From Fragum whitleyi (Eukaryota; Mollusca; Bivalvia; Cardiida; Cardiidae): a stretch of 64,000 bases of DNA. Below are positions 1-10,400 of the stretch, in pieces (within the stretch, counting starts at the first letter, position 1; the number at the start of each line of letters is the position of its first letter). The DNA is taken from NCBI GenBank assembly GCA_948146395.1, contig OX411543.1, positions 34,925,058-34,989,057 of the forward strand. Reading direction: 5' to 3'. The notes below the pieces were generated by a model, which saw only the letters and a program-made list of their open reading frames with translations, was not told where the DNA came from and made no database searches. Made by a program: the position numbers and the translations under genes.

Positions 1-73
1 TTTGAAAAACCAGGAATCCTTTGTCACGGCTCCGACCGCTGCAATATGACTTATATTTTCTTAAGAAGCATTA

Positions 74-478
74 CTTCTTTAATGCTTTTCGGTGGTTTAT
101 CGAGAAATAACGGTAGATTTTCACTTGATAATCTCACCGCAAAAGCAGTGAAATTATCAAAATTTGATACCCTACTTTTGTGCATTCATCCTATATGACG
201 TCATCTATGCAGCCGAAATAAGGGACGTCACAATGAACGTTGCATAGCAATCACGTGCAAAATGACGCGCTTTACGAAAATATGTCCTAGAAATTTCACA
301 CTTTGTCTCATTTTTGCATTAAAGAAATAGAATAATCGTTTGTTTTTCGAGTAAGACAGATTAATATTGCATTTCGTGAACAACAAAAGCTGTATTTTCA
401 CTCGTGAAAATATAGCTTTTGTTGTTCAATCAATGAAATTTAAATCGATCTTACACTGAAACAAACGATTATCCTCTA
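74..478. repeat. Interspersed repeat with 3' palindrome, copy 1
   Basis: Sequence from CTTTAATGCTTTTCGGTGG on recurs at about 12773-13100. The right half is a hairpin: GAAATAGAATAATCGTTTG pairs with CAAACGATTATCCTCTATTTC, and AACAACAAAAGCT with AGCTTTTGTTGTT. Two TGACGTCA-like sites are inside. Confidence 0.7.
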
Positions 479-606
479 TTTCTTCTTTTGTTCGGCTTCA
501 CTTTCTTGTGTCTCTGTGATTTGAATAGATCTTTGCATAAAGCAAAAGAATATATTTTGTAAAAATACATGTGCATTCTAATTTCCTCGATAATTTTCTG
601 TTTCAG

Positions 607-710
607 ACAGCCCATGTTCTTATCTCTGGTATGTGAAACAGTGGGAGAAATTTACGACAGAAAATCAAAATTTTCCAATCCTTAATGTGTTTTATGAAGA
701 TTTGAAAAAG
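607..710 (+). CDS. Sulfotransferase exon (third from last)
   Basis: Acceptor TTTCTGTTTCAG ends at 606 and donor AAG|GTAAAC follows 710. Two bases complete a split codon, then 34 codons including WYVKQWEKF and ending FYEDLKK. In the family this is the segment just before the loop that contacts the acceptor pocket. Confidence 0.85.
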
Positions 711-3529
711 GTAAACAATATTTTCTTAAAAATTTTATACAGGTGACAGATTCGTTATATTTAGAATAAATCGATTTTTGTCCCGGCTTGTTTCCAAATC
801 AGGAGTCAATGACTCATTGACTAAAAAATCCTATTGGTAATAACATCGATTGAAGAGGTCTAAATATAAATGTGAGTAGACTAGGCCGAATGCTTCTTTG
901 ATTATCTAATTCACATATTTATAAAATTACCATATGAAATATGAATCTATTGCAAGAGTGTGAATGGGAAAATTAATTCTCGCAAATATATATGTGACCC
1001 GTCACGCGAAAAGGGACCGTCTGGGAACTCCGTAAAATAAATATTTGGAAAAAAGATTTGGTCCAGCATAGATTAACCAGAGGTCGCAATACAAAAGTTC
1101 TTTCACGGGAAGGCAGATTGATCATTCTAGATTCAGAAAATAAGCAAAATGCCAAACAAGAAGTCGATCATAGTCAGTCTGCACAATCCGCGAACTAGGG
1201 TCGACACTGTATGCACTACCCAGATGGTCCCTTTCCGCGTGACGGATCACATGTTTATAATCTGCAACAATATCAAATTGCAATAACGAAAATGTAAGGG
1301 TCAAAAGGACCCTTGTAAAAAAAAAAAAAAAAAAAAAAAATAGGGTGAAAATAGGATATTTTCAATTTTAGGGGCCAAACCCCTAGTTTAAAGGTCCAAC
1401 ACGAGCCTTGATTTGAATTTCTGTGAAATAGTCTTGTTCGAGGAGCATAAACAGTCACCGATGACTCTTGCCGTGACTGTCTAAGGGCCAACTTATTTCT
1501 GCCCCAGGGCGGGTACTGTTGCTCGCTATATTAGAGTATTACTCAGAAAGCGGGATACCAGCTCTAGACTGGTCCACATATCGACTATCAGAATAGCCTA
1601 TGGGCCAACTTATTTCACGCCCGGCCGAGGCCCGTTTTTCAGCTTGAATCCAGCCCTGCGTTCAGGATGACAAACCGGTTCAAGTGATATCTCGCTTTAC
1701 GCGTATACTTGCGTGTAAAGCCGGGTATAAATTGAAAACGGTTTGCAAATTTTTTTTCAGTCTGAACGCAGGGCGGGTTTCAAGCTGAAAAACCGACCCC
1801 GGCCGGGCGTGAAATAAGTTGGCCCTATTCTAGGCTATTCTGATAGTCGACAGTGAGACCAGTCTACACCCGACCCGAAAGAGGGCCAGAAATAAGTTAG
1901 CCCTATAGTCTATAACATATTTCCTTTGATCAAAGTATCTAACAGAATGCGTTTGTTCAAGTTTATAGTCTTATTTTTTCTAGTAAAACTTTTGTGTTTT
2001 TTTTGGTTTGGTCCTTTTTAGAACCCAATTAGAGAAATTCGAAGAATGGCAGATTTTCTTGGTAAAAGTCTTTCCGATGAAATAGTACAGGACATTAGTA
2101 CAAAGTGCCAATTTGACAACCTGAAAGAGGCTAAAAAAATGAAGGAAAATGCCCTCATTTCCATCTATAGAAAAGGTCAGTCAGTTCAAATACTATTTGT
2201 AGATTTTATGTTTTCTTCATTAAACATCCATCAATAGAAAATATCTGTGACTTTCAAACATATGTAGATTTTTTTAACTAGTTCGTGAGTGTGCGTCCAA
2301 AGGGTAGTCAGCTTACATCAACTACACAACTAATTTGAAGATTTGTTCTATATTCAGCAAATGGTGTATTCTTATTTCCAATTTGAACAAAACAAAATTC
2401 AAATTCATTTAATCATAAAACGACCGAAACCCCCATGATTTCAACTTTATTCAAGTTCTAGTGAAGAGGTTTGAGTCGTCGGTGATTGGTATTTAGGCAT
2501 CTTTACATACCGTAAAAATTCTAATAGAGCCCAATGCTCTAATAGACCCCATCCTGCTTTTCGAATGTTAAAACCGCCCATTTTCATGTGATTTTACAAT
2601 TTTTGAAGCCTCTGATAAAGACCCATACCCATGAATTCAAGGGACTAAAATTTTCAACTGAGGTTAATGTACTTTTTCCCAAATCAGATGTTAATATTTA
2701 GACGGATTATGTTCATTTTTGCCATTTTTCCAACCTTCTTAAACAATTATAGATGGCTTAGCGCGAAAGAGTAGTGACTGCCTATATATTTATAGGCAGT
2801 TACAACTGTTTCGCACTGAGCCATCGATATATAGCATAACCTCTAATAAACGCACGTCCCTTAGAAAATTAAATGCGATTATTCCAATAGAACCCCGGGT
2901 TTCTATAGAGCGTTTACGGTAATACAAATTTGCCTACGCGAAGGATAAAGGCATCTGCCAAAGAAACAACCATTTAACGACTTCATATGAATCTTTCTTT
3001 TGGTGCTGTAAGGTATTTATCAGCTGATCAAATTTCACCAGGAAGGAAACTTGGGAAAAATTACCATAAATTATGATCCCTAATAATACAATCCATCTTA
3101 CTTTAGCAACCACGTCTATAATATACGACCAACTTTTTAAAGCGATCGGTTTAAGAATTCCATTCTTTAAATCAAAATATCTTAAAAATGAGATAGTATT
3201 GTTCTGAAAATTCTGTAAATGAATAGGCCCTATTTTTATCCGGTTTTAAATTACACCGATGACAAGACTCGGTGCTTTTCTAAACAATGCTTATCCTTTA
3301 AAAAGGCCTTTTGTGTTCAGATGGAACGTGTCTGTTTTTTTTTAACATTTCGTTCCAGCAGTTTGAAACAAATTTCGGTTGGTATTTCGACACTAACCAT
3401 TCTCTAATTCCATTTACAGGGGTTGTTGGAGATTGGAAGAACTATTTCACAGTGGCGGAGAATGAACATTTCGATAAATGGATCTTTACGGAGATGAAAA
3501 ACTCTAATATAACGTTTCAATATGAGTGA
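607..3529 (+). CDS. Cytosolic sulfotransferase, 3' part (three exons; 5' end outside window)
   Basis: Coding exons are 607-710, 2022-2175 and 3420-3529, joined in phase, with stop TGA at 3527-3529. The encoded C-terminal ~122 residues match the sulfotransferase 1 family. Exon 1 ends in FYEDLKK, exon 2 carries the helix read as IREIRRMADFLGK, and exon 3 begins with GVVGDWKNYFTVAENEHFDK. GxxGDWK is the family's 3'-phosphate (PAPS) binding motif and K-N-Y-F-T-V-A-E-N-E fits the KxxFTVxxxE dimerisation motif. Family members transfer sulfonate from PAPS to hydroxyl or amino groups of small acceptors in the cytosol; the substrate here cannot be read. The catalytic N-terminal part lies to the left of base 1. 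The first intron contains two MITEs. Paralogue identity is unknown. Confidence 0.9.
993..1251. repeat. MITE family alpha, copy 1
   Basis: Terminal inverted repeats TGTGACCCGTCACGCG...GCGTGACGGATCACA enclose about 260 bp that itself folds, with inner halves around GGGACCGTCTGGG and CCAGATGGTCCC. Related copies are at 25439-25673, 46863-47111, 51726-51950 (plus a fragment at about 51576-51645) and 63112-63365. A short terminus recurs near 58466. It lies in a sulfotransferase intron. Confidence 0.85.
1317..1340. repeat. Poly(A) run (24 A)
   Basis: An uninterrupted run of A lies in the sulfotransferase intron. It could be a retroelement tail but no recognisable body is attached. Confidence 0.7.
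1484..1904. repeat. Long inverted-repeat MITE, about 420 bp
   Basis: Begins GGGCCAACTTATTTC and ends GAAATAAGTTAGCCC, with a second internal pair (GGCCAACTTATTTCACGCCC against GGGCGTGAAATAAGTTGGCC). The core around CTGCGTTCAGGAT...GTCTGAACGCAGG is shared with a smaller hairpin at about 27056-27196. The whole element can fold on itself. Confidence 0.85.
2022..2175 (+). CDS. Sulfotransferase exon (penultimate)
   Basis: Acceptor CCTTTTTAG ends at 2021 and the donor AAAAG|GTCAGT follows 2175. The exon begins AAC CCA ATT (NPI) and encodes MADFLGKSLSDEIVQ and FDNLKEAKKMKEN. It ends one base into a codon that is completed by the next exon to give Gly of RKGVVGDWK. Confidence 0.9.
2752..2825. repeat. 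Hairpin MITE family beta, copy 1
   Basis: GATGGCTTAGCGCGAAA...TTTCGCACTGAGCCATC with inner stem TGACTGCCTATA/TATAGGCAGTTACA. Other copies are at 38595-38669 and 63378-63452. About 75 bp and almost wholly palindromic. Confidence 0.85.
3420..3529 (+). CDS. Sulfotransferase last coding exon
   Basis: Acceptor CATTTACAG ends at 3419. The exon holds GVVGDWKNYFTVAENEHFDKW, then a short tail ending FQYE and TGA. It contains both the PAPS phosphate-binding and the dimerisation motifs, so this is the true C-terminus of the family fold. Confidence 0.92.
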
Positions 3530-3643
3530 TTAGTGGGCATCAACCTGAAAATCCCTGTGAAAATACCATCGATTCACTTCCGCATCCACAGCCTGGTTCA
3601 CTCAGTGACAATACATGTACAATCGTTAAATATTTAAACCTGA

Positions 3644-3649
3644 AATAAA
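3644..3649 (+). promoter_or_regulatory. Probable polyadenylation signal of sulfotransferase gene
   Basis: AATAAA lies 115 bp after the stop codon, in the context TGAAATAAATTGCAG. Its position fits a short 3' UTR. Confidence 0.5.
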
Positions 3650-4146
3650 TTGCAGACAGCGCTTTAAGTTGCCGTTGTCTATATTTTTTGTTTTAAAAAA
3701 GGTCCCACGAAATGCAGAAATTACTTGTTACAAATAATTTCCTCATTTTTCCACAATGTTTTGGAAGGTTTTTTTTCAGGGGCGTCCAAGGACGGCATTG
3801 TGAGTAGTTGAGCAGTTCTAGAAGTAAATCGTTAAAATCAATGTACAGTGTTGGCTTCGATTCTAAATGTTTTCTCCGTTTAGTCGTTTAAGTTTGACTA
3901 GTTGCCGTTAATTTTCTGTTTTAAGTCCTGCGGCCTCTCCCAAGAAAAAAAAGAATCGTACGATTGATCTTATAATCATAGTACGATTATATCTAATGTC
4001 GTAAATGGCTTTCACAAAAACGAATGTAAATCTGATAGTTGAGGACAACTGGTTATCGTAAAATTGACCTTTCGTATCTGCACGTGCGAACTTCCGCGTA
4101 AGTATGTGAATTGTCCGCTATGCCAAATACGAAACATGACGATCAT

Positions 4147-4400
4147 CATACTGACCGATTAGCTCAGTCGGTAGAGCACCGGACTTCAAAACAATTGAAG
4201 TTCGATCGCATTGGTTCGATTCCCGGGCTGGCACAGTATCAAATTAATTGTCTTCGTATGAGACGTAAACCGAAGTTACAAATGAGGGCGCTCTACACCG
4301 AGCACGTTGAAGAACCATAGCGGCTCTCAGCATGTATCTTTGCACTATATCCCCCTCAACAACTAACCGCCTTCTGGGGGCTGTGCTACGGTAGCGAAAT
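4147..4400 (+). repeat. tRNA-derived SINE, copy 1
   Basis: The head has RNA polymerase III boxes: A box TAGCTCAGTCGGTAGAGC and B box GGTTCGATTCC. A conserved body runs to GCTACGGTAGCGA. An inverted relative with the same head and body lies at about 49198-49496. The tRNA-like head is not expected to be a working tRNA because the element continues and is repeated. Confidence 0.85.
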
Positions 4401-5380
4401 GAAAATACGAAAATACACACAAGGAAAAGCTTAATGGTTCACCTTTACTTTCATGACGAGTCACGCAAAAGGTTATCTAAAATCCTAGGAGTAACAGAGT
4501 GGATTAAAGGGGAAAGAAAACGACTATTTAAGTACTGTGAAACGTAAATGTAGTTATGTTATGGGAATTTGTAGCTTTGCAGAATGATATGATTGTGTGC
4601 GAAATCATTGGAATTTTCCTATAGATTAATGAATAGCCTGAAACATGGAACAACGGAATCTGCGCAATTTAACTATCCTTTTTTTCAAAATTAAATACAC
4701 ACACATATGTATATTGAAACATTTTAAAAGAAATCTTTTTCCTCGCTTTCTTAGACATCCTACGTGTCACTAGGAAGGTTAAGCAAACGTTTTTAGCCAT
4801 GATCGTTAAGGGGCCAGTTCTTACGGTAGACATAATAATTTAATGACACTATATAAACACTCTGCGACAATCGTAAGATTATCGCATAACAAAATCAAAC
4901 TTCAAAAAAATGATGGTGCATCTAGTCTTATCGGGATATCTTGTATATTCACTATTGAACTTCGAAAATTTGCCTGTACAAAGCTAAATAATCGGAAAAA
5001 CCTCTGTCAAAGCTAAAATGAAATCCAAGACAATTCTAAGCTTTCGCAGTCAAAATCGTAAAATTAACGACTAGTCTATAGGTGTAGAAAACTTGATCGT
5101 AAATTTAAAGACACAACATGTTTCTTGAAACCTGAAACGTTTCCTGAAAGCTAATTGAATTTCGGTCGTAATACCTTCTTGAAATGGGTCCCTGAATTGT
5201 TTCTTTTTTTTTTCAATTTCACGTCAATGTTTTATAACTGCGTTATCAATGAACTGGCTTGGCGGGGCTTAGCCGTGACGTAATTTGGCGAGTTTACTTT
5301 TCAAAACTTTGGATTATTTATTGTTAACCCATGCAAATAAAGGATTCACGTGCTTAGAGAGAGTGAACGTATTTTATCGT
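4401..5380. other. Unassigned AT-rich intergenic stretch
   Basis: I see no gene, exon pattern or repeat family here. Confidence 0.5.
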
Positions 5381-5383
5381 TTG

Positions 5384-5443
5384 GTTACCAAAGCCTCGTA
5401 ACTTCAGCTTGATAAAGCTGAAGTTACGAGGATTTGGTTACCA
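5384..5443. repeat. Perfect-type hairpin, about 60 bp
   Basis: GGTTACCAAAGCCTCGTAAC and its inverted copy flank CTTCAGCTTGATAAAGCTGAAG. The stem is about 27 bp. Single copy in the window. Confidence 0.8.
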
Positions 5444-5449
5444 ATTTAC

Positions 5450-6330
5450 AATTTAAGGATTTGAGTTATTTATATCAACTCTGTAGAAGTAAATTGCTCA
5501 AAATAAAAGCTTATTTACCTTAACCTTAAATGCAATGACCCGTTACATAGGCCCCCCCCCCGCCCTGCCAGGGCATTAATCATTGATTATATCCACTGAA
5601 TGACACTTATTTTTCAATCTTATTTTACTGTGTAGCGTCTTAAAGTTTGTTAACTGTAAAGTAGATCTAATAGCCAACTTATGCCGTTGCACTTTTTATG
5701 TCATACACGTTAAACAGTCCTGCGTTCAGATTTCAAAAATGTTTCTGAACGTCTGGAAATGGCACCCGTCTTTGCACGTCATTACAAGTGTACCGTGGAC
5801 TGGTCATTCACGTCATCTAGGTTCTTGTCGTCAACAAATTCAATATGATAATATAGTTCAACACATGTATTGGTTTTGTGCAAAAAAGTAAAATGCAAGA
5901 TGTGACGAAACCCAATTCTTTCTGAAGCTAAACCCAAGAGGTACTTTTCGGACTCACATCAGATAGATTTTAGGGTCCTGGCTACTTATTTAAGAGTCTC
6001 AGATTTACAAATCCTGTGCCCCTTAAAAGTCTATACTTATATATGTAGATAATCTGCGAGTCTCATTTTTTCAGTCACGACGGCGGCAATGTATGCGCCA
6101 CCGTAACTGTAGAATATGCATTTATTTGAATGTGGGTGTACGTATGAGATTTCAAATGCTCTCTGCATAGAACTGGGGATGTCAAGGAATCGCAAGAATA
6201 AAAGGATTTGCCTCATTATTACAATGCTGAAATCTATCTATCTATGCATAATGACTAACTTCCCTTTTCGGTTTTACTGGCAGGTGACTCATTCTAGATG
6301 TTACATCAATTTTAAGTGAGAAATTCGAGA
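5450..6330. other. Unassigned intergenic stretch
   Basis: Contains a C10 run near 5551 and a fragment (near 5705-5730) resembling the core of the 1484-1904 repeat. No supported gene. Confidence 0.4.
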
Positions 6331-6374
6331 GGCAGTGGAATCTTTTTTCTATTATTTGAAGGGTTTTCATCCAC

Positions 6375-6440
6375 TGCTACCCATTTTCAGCTGGGTGGAT
6401 TGAGGCTCTAACCACTGAGCTATCGAGGCAGTCGAATCTT
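6375..6440 (-). repeat. tRNA-like SINE head, fragment
   Basis: On - the sequence reads GATAGCTCAGTGGTTAGAGC, an A-box-like start, without a clear B box. Probably a truncated SINE head. Confidence 0.4.
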
Positions 6441-6913
6441 TAGAGCGTTATAACGGCTTTTAACCGCATACGAACATGTAGTAAAGCAATTGCAAGTTTT
6501 TTCCATGTTCGTATGATTTTCTTTTATGCACCTTTCTTCAAAAAAGTTTTATAGCAAATTAGAAATTCCGACTGAATATCAGACAAATGCCAACCGGAGA
6601 CAGAATGATGGGAAAGGTTTGTTCACTGAGGAGAAAATCGACTATTTAACGCCCCGCATCGATAAGATCTGGGCTATAAATTCTTTTATCGTTTTACGTC
6701 TTTCCGTTCGTCTGTCAGTGCAAGTCTGAAAACTGAACTTGTTTCAAATTAAACTTCGAACATTGTCGCTCAAGTCACTGAGTTATTCCTGTTCAAGATG
6801 CAATGCTCTTTTTTGTCCTGATAATAGATCTAAATAAAACGCACCTGCTAGTCGAGTGACATTGAAGATGAATGTCAACTGTCAAGGTCAAATATCCGAA
6901 AAATGCATTTTCA

Positions 6914-6935
6914 GGGGGGGGGGGGGGGGGGGGGG
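6914..6935. repeat. Poly(G) run (22 G)
   Basis: Uninterrupted G22. May form a G-quadruplex and is error-prone in assemblies. Confidence 0.8.
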
Positions 6936-7362
6936 TAGCAAACGCATCTTGAGCAAGTTGTTTCGAATCCATTAATGATTTCAAAATCCTGTTCAGGACA
7001 GGCTTCTGTTATAACACTTTTCCTCCTGTGCACCAGAATTTTCCGACTCGGTCACTTTGATTTTCATCTGGAGAAAACTTTCTGGGATAAATAGGATATA
7101 CATAACAAATGTGGTAGTCTGTATATGCTTCAAGAGAGAGGCAATTTCTCCTTTTTCTATAATATTTCTTCTGCATAGAATAGCGAACCCGTAGAATGGC
7201 GTCAGTTCAATTTGCAACCTTTTTTCGGCGGTGTATGCAACCTCCTCGTTGGACCTACCTAAATTTTCGAAGAAACGGGAACGGTTTTAAATAAAATTTG
7301 TGAAGAGCCTTTTCGGGCCGTAAATTAAACAATATTGAACTGTCGAGCGCTTGGTAACCGTG

Positions 7363-7446
7363 ATGACTTCAGACCAATTAGCACCTGAAATTAAGCGAAT
7401 ATTAAATGAATACAAAAATCTACAGTTTGATACATCAGCAAATAAA
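7363..7446 (+). CDS. SURF2: SURF2 exon 1 with start codon
   Basis: ATG at 7363 opens 28 codons beginning MTSDQLAPEIKRILNEYKNL, followed by donor AAA|GTAAGT. The next exon continues with VRC in phase 0, as in human SURF2. There is no upstream in-frame extension that I would prefer. Confidence 0.82.
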
Positions 7447-10400
7447 GTAAGTAGTATTCTGATCTTAGTGTCGGAATCCATAAAAAAGAAGTATCACCCA
7501 TTTTTTTTATCTTTAAACTGAATTGTCATTGGTTTTCGCGACCAATGTTCTCCATGCAGTCGACACGTGCAAAATGGATTTTCCGGACACCAGCATTGTT
7601 TAAGCCCATTTATTTTATATCGACTGAACAACATGTACCTTAGTTCATATATGTCAGGGTAAGAGCGAGAAGGAAAAGAAGAAATTGCTTAAGATAAGAA
7701 TTTTCTTTGTTTCCACAATGTTCTCCTATTACGACAAGTCGGACTCCTTAGTTCCAGCTTGGACTCCTTGGTTTTATAAGATGGGAGTCCAATGGGCTCT
7801 TTACTCAAAGAAGTAAGTATCAATCTCTGTGCAGTTGGTTTAAAAATACATAAAATACAAGATTCTCTATATTTCTCAGTTCTGTTCAATATTTATAGCT
7901 CACCTGAGCCCAATGGTGCTAATCAATGTCAGTGATCACCTTTTGTCCAGCTTCCATCCAACTTCCAACAATGATTTCTGTAATTAACATCACAGCCTAA
8001 ACTTTTGGGCAAATTTACACCAATTTTACAGAAAAGTTCCTTAAGTTGTCCAATTCCAAAATAGCTTAAAAAATGAAATCATTGAAAAAAAACTCTGATT
8101 TTGCATGGATGATGAGCTAATAGATCTTAATAAAAAGCTAATATAATGACTGTTGGTCCATCAGGTATGGAGGACCAGGGGGATGGGGACAGTACTTAAG
8201 GGTTAATTTCAAAATCTTTAACAATTGCACTCGGAGGAATATCACTGGAAAAGGAGCCTTACAGAAAGACTGGTAGCCTGAGAGACAACAGGTAGTGTAC
8301 AAATTTTACAGCAATCTGATTAGCTGTTGAAATCAAGACCACCTGTGCTATCATGTGCTACAAATCCAAGCAGGCGACAGGATTACAATGCAGTTTACCC
8401 TATGTGCTTTTACTGTTTATGAAAATAACCAGTAACCAAAATCTAAACACGAAAGTTCACTGTTTCATTTCAAAATTAGATCATAATTTGATAAAATCAT
8501 GCCTCAACTCTTAAATTGTCCAATAAATCTCACTGAAAAATAAAGTAAATAAAATGATGAAATGTAGAAGACTTGCTCAGGCATTGAAGGCTATATATCC
8601 CATTTTTATATTTTTACTTTTTCTTTTCGTGTGCAAATTCAGTTGCCTGAATAGCCCATTGTTACTTTAAAAATTAAATTTTCAAAAACCTCAGTGGATG
8701 AAAAAATTAAAGAAATAAATTTTCAAATACATCAAGAGGTACACAGGGTTTGACACTAAGGGGAGTCTGGGAGTCCAGGACTCCTTGTTTACCTGTCAGG
8801 ACTTCTTTATTTTGTAAATAAGGAGTCCACTGGGGCTACGCTGCCGTCAGCCAATAAAGCCAATGGCGAAAATTTAAAAAAATTGGCTAAAGAAAAATCC
8901 AATTGGCGAAAATGCTGACTAATGGATTAAAAAGGGTAAAATGAATTGGAACATCTGTAAAGCGAGACAAATAGTAATACAAATTAATTGTGTTCAGTCA
9001 GCCGTTACATAAACTTTTACAGTGTGAAGATAACCTTTATCGGAAAACACACGATTAGCAGACAGCATACTGATTGTTTACTATGCAGTTGGGATTTAGT
9101 TTAAACGTTGATCTAACAGTTTGATTTACTTGTTTAAAGCTTTATCATTCTTTAATTGGGTGATTAGCTGTGATTTGTTTGGCAATGGAAATTAAAGGTG
9201 GAATACATTAATTGATCAAAAGGTTAATGGCTAGATTTTCGGATACGGAAGATACAGCTATTTTGACATTCCTCACAGATTTTCCAATTCCCTAATAAAA
9301 GACTCTGATATTTCTACTGATATTGATACATTTTTTGAGTATTTGGTCTCTTTTGGTTTTGAGGGCACAAAACAAGAATTAAATTCATTTTCAAAATATT
9401 CTAGAAATCACCATTCACTGTGGTTGACATAAAATATGCCCTAACTTGGCATTAAGAGACCTTTCCAGCTTCTTGTGAACTTGCTCAAAGATTGCTTATT
9501 GCACCAGTTTCTACTTCTGATTGTGAATGTGGGTTCAGCAAACAAAATCTGATAAAAACACTATCAAACCACAAAATTTGGAAAATCTCAGGAGTCTGTC
9601 TATAAAATGGCCCTTATCTAGACAAATTTGATTATAAGAGAGCTTTTGAGGTCTGGGCCGAAAAGAAGTAGAGAAAACTGAAGTAAAACATCAAATTTCT
9701 TCAATTCTGTCTTCAAAAAGTAGAATTAAGCAACCTTAGAAAGTAAACAAATGTATAAATGTACAATATCAAAATTTATTTTTTTTCAAGTGCTGAAATG
9801 TATTTGTTATTACAAAGTTGAAACTTGTGTGTGCTACTGCTTTGAATTTGCTATTTGATATACATATTTCATAATATATAAATAAATAATCTTAAAAAAG
9901 TAAAGATTCCTTGTATGTTATCCCGGCCTGTTTTCTGACTAAAGTTTGGCTTAAAGTCCCACAAATTGGCTAAAAAAAAATTCAATTGGCTAAAGTGTTG
10001 GCTAAAAGTAATTTTGACCCAGAGTAAGCCCTGGGGGTCCCATGCAGTGTCTATTCTAAGATTAAAAAAGTAGGGGAGATTTTTGTTGAAAATCGTCAAC
10101 AGTCCAAAAAAGATGTTAACTTTTGCACTTTCTCTATGCACAAAAATCCCCCATCACCTTACAAACAGGGGGGATTTGTTGAAAATATGTGCTAAAATGC
10201 GCAAACCCCTCCTCCTAGAATAGACACTGCCCATGGACGCCCTGGTTAATACAAAAATACTCCAACAAGTATAACTATTAATCAATACTCAGGACAGTTT
10301 CTTTTTCAATTGTCGTCAAAACTGTACATCTTTTTCACTATTTAATTTAAAGTGTAAAAGACATGAAGAAGTATTTTGAAAGAAAACCCTCTCTTTTGAA

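Noticed and set aside
4147..4235. Functional tRNA gene
   Set aside because: Good A and B boxes, but the head is fused to a conserved body shared with 49198-49496, so it is a SINE.
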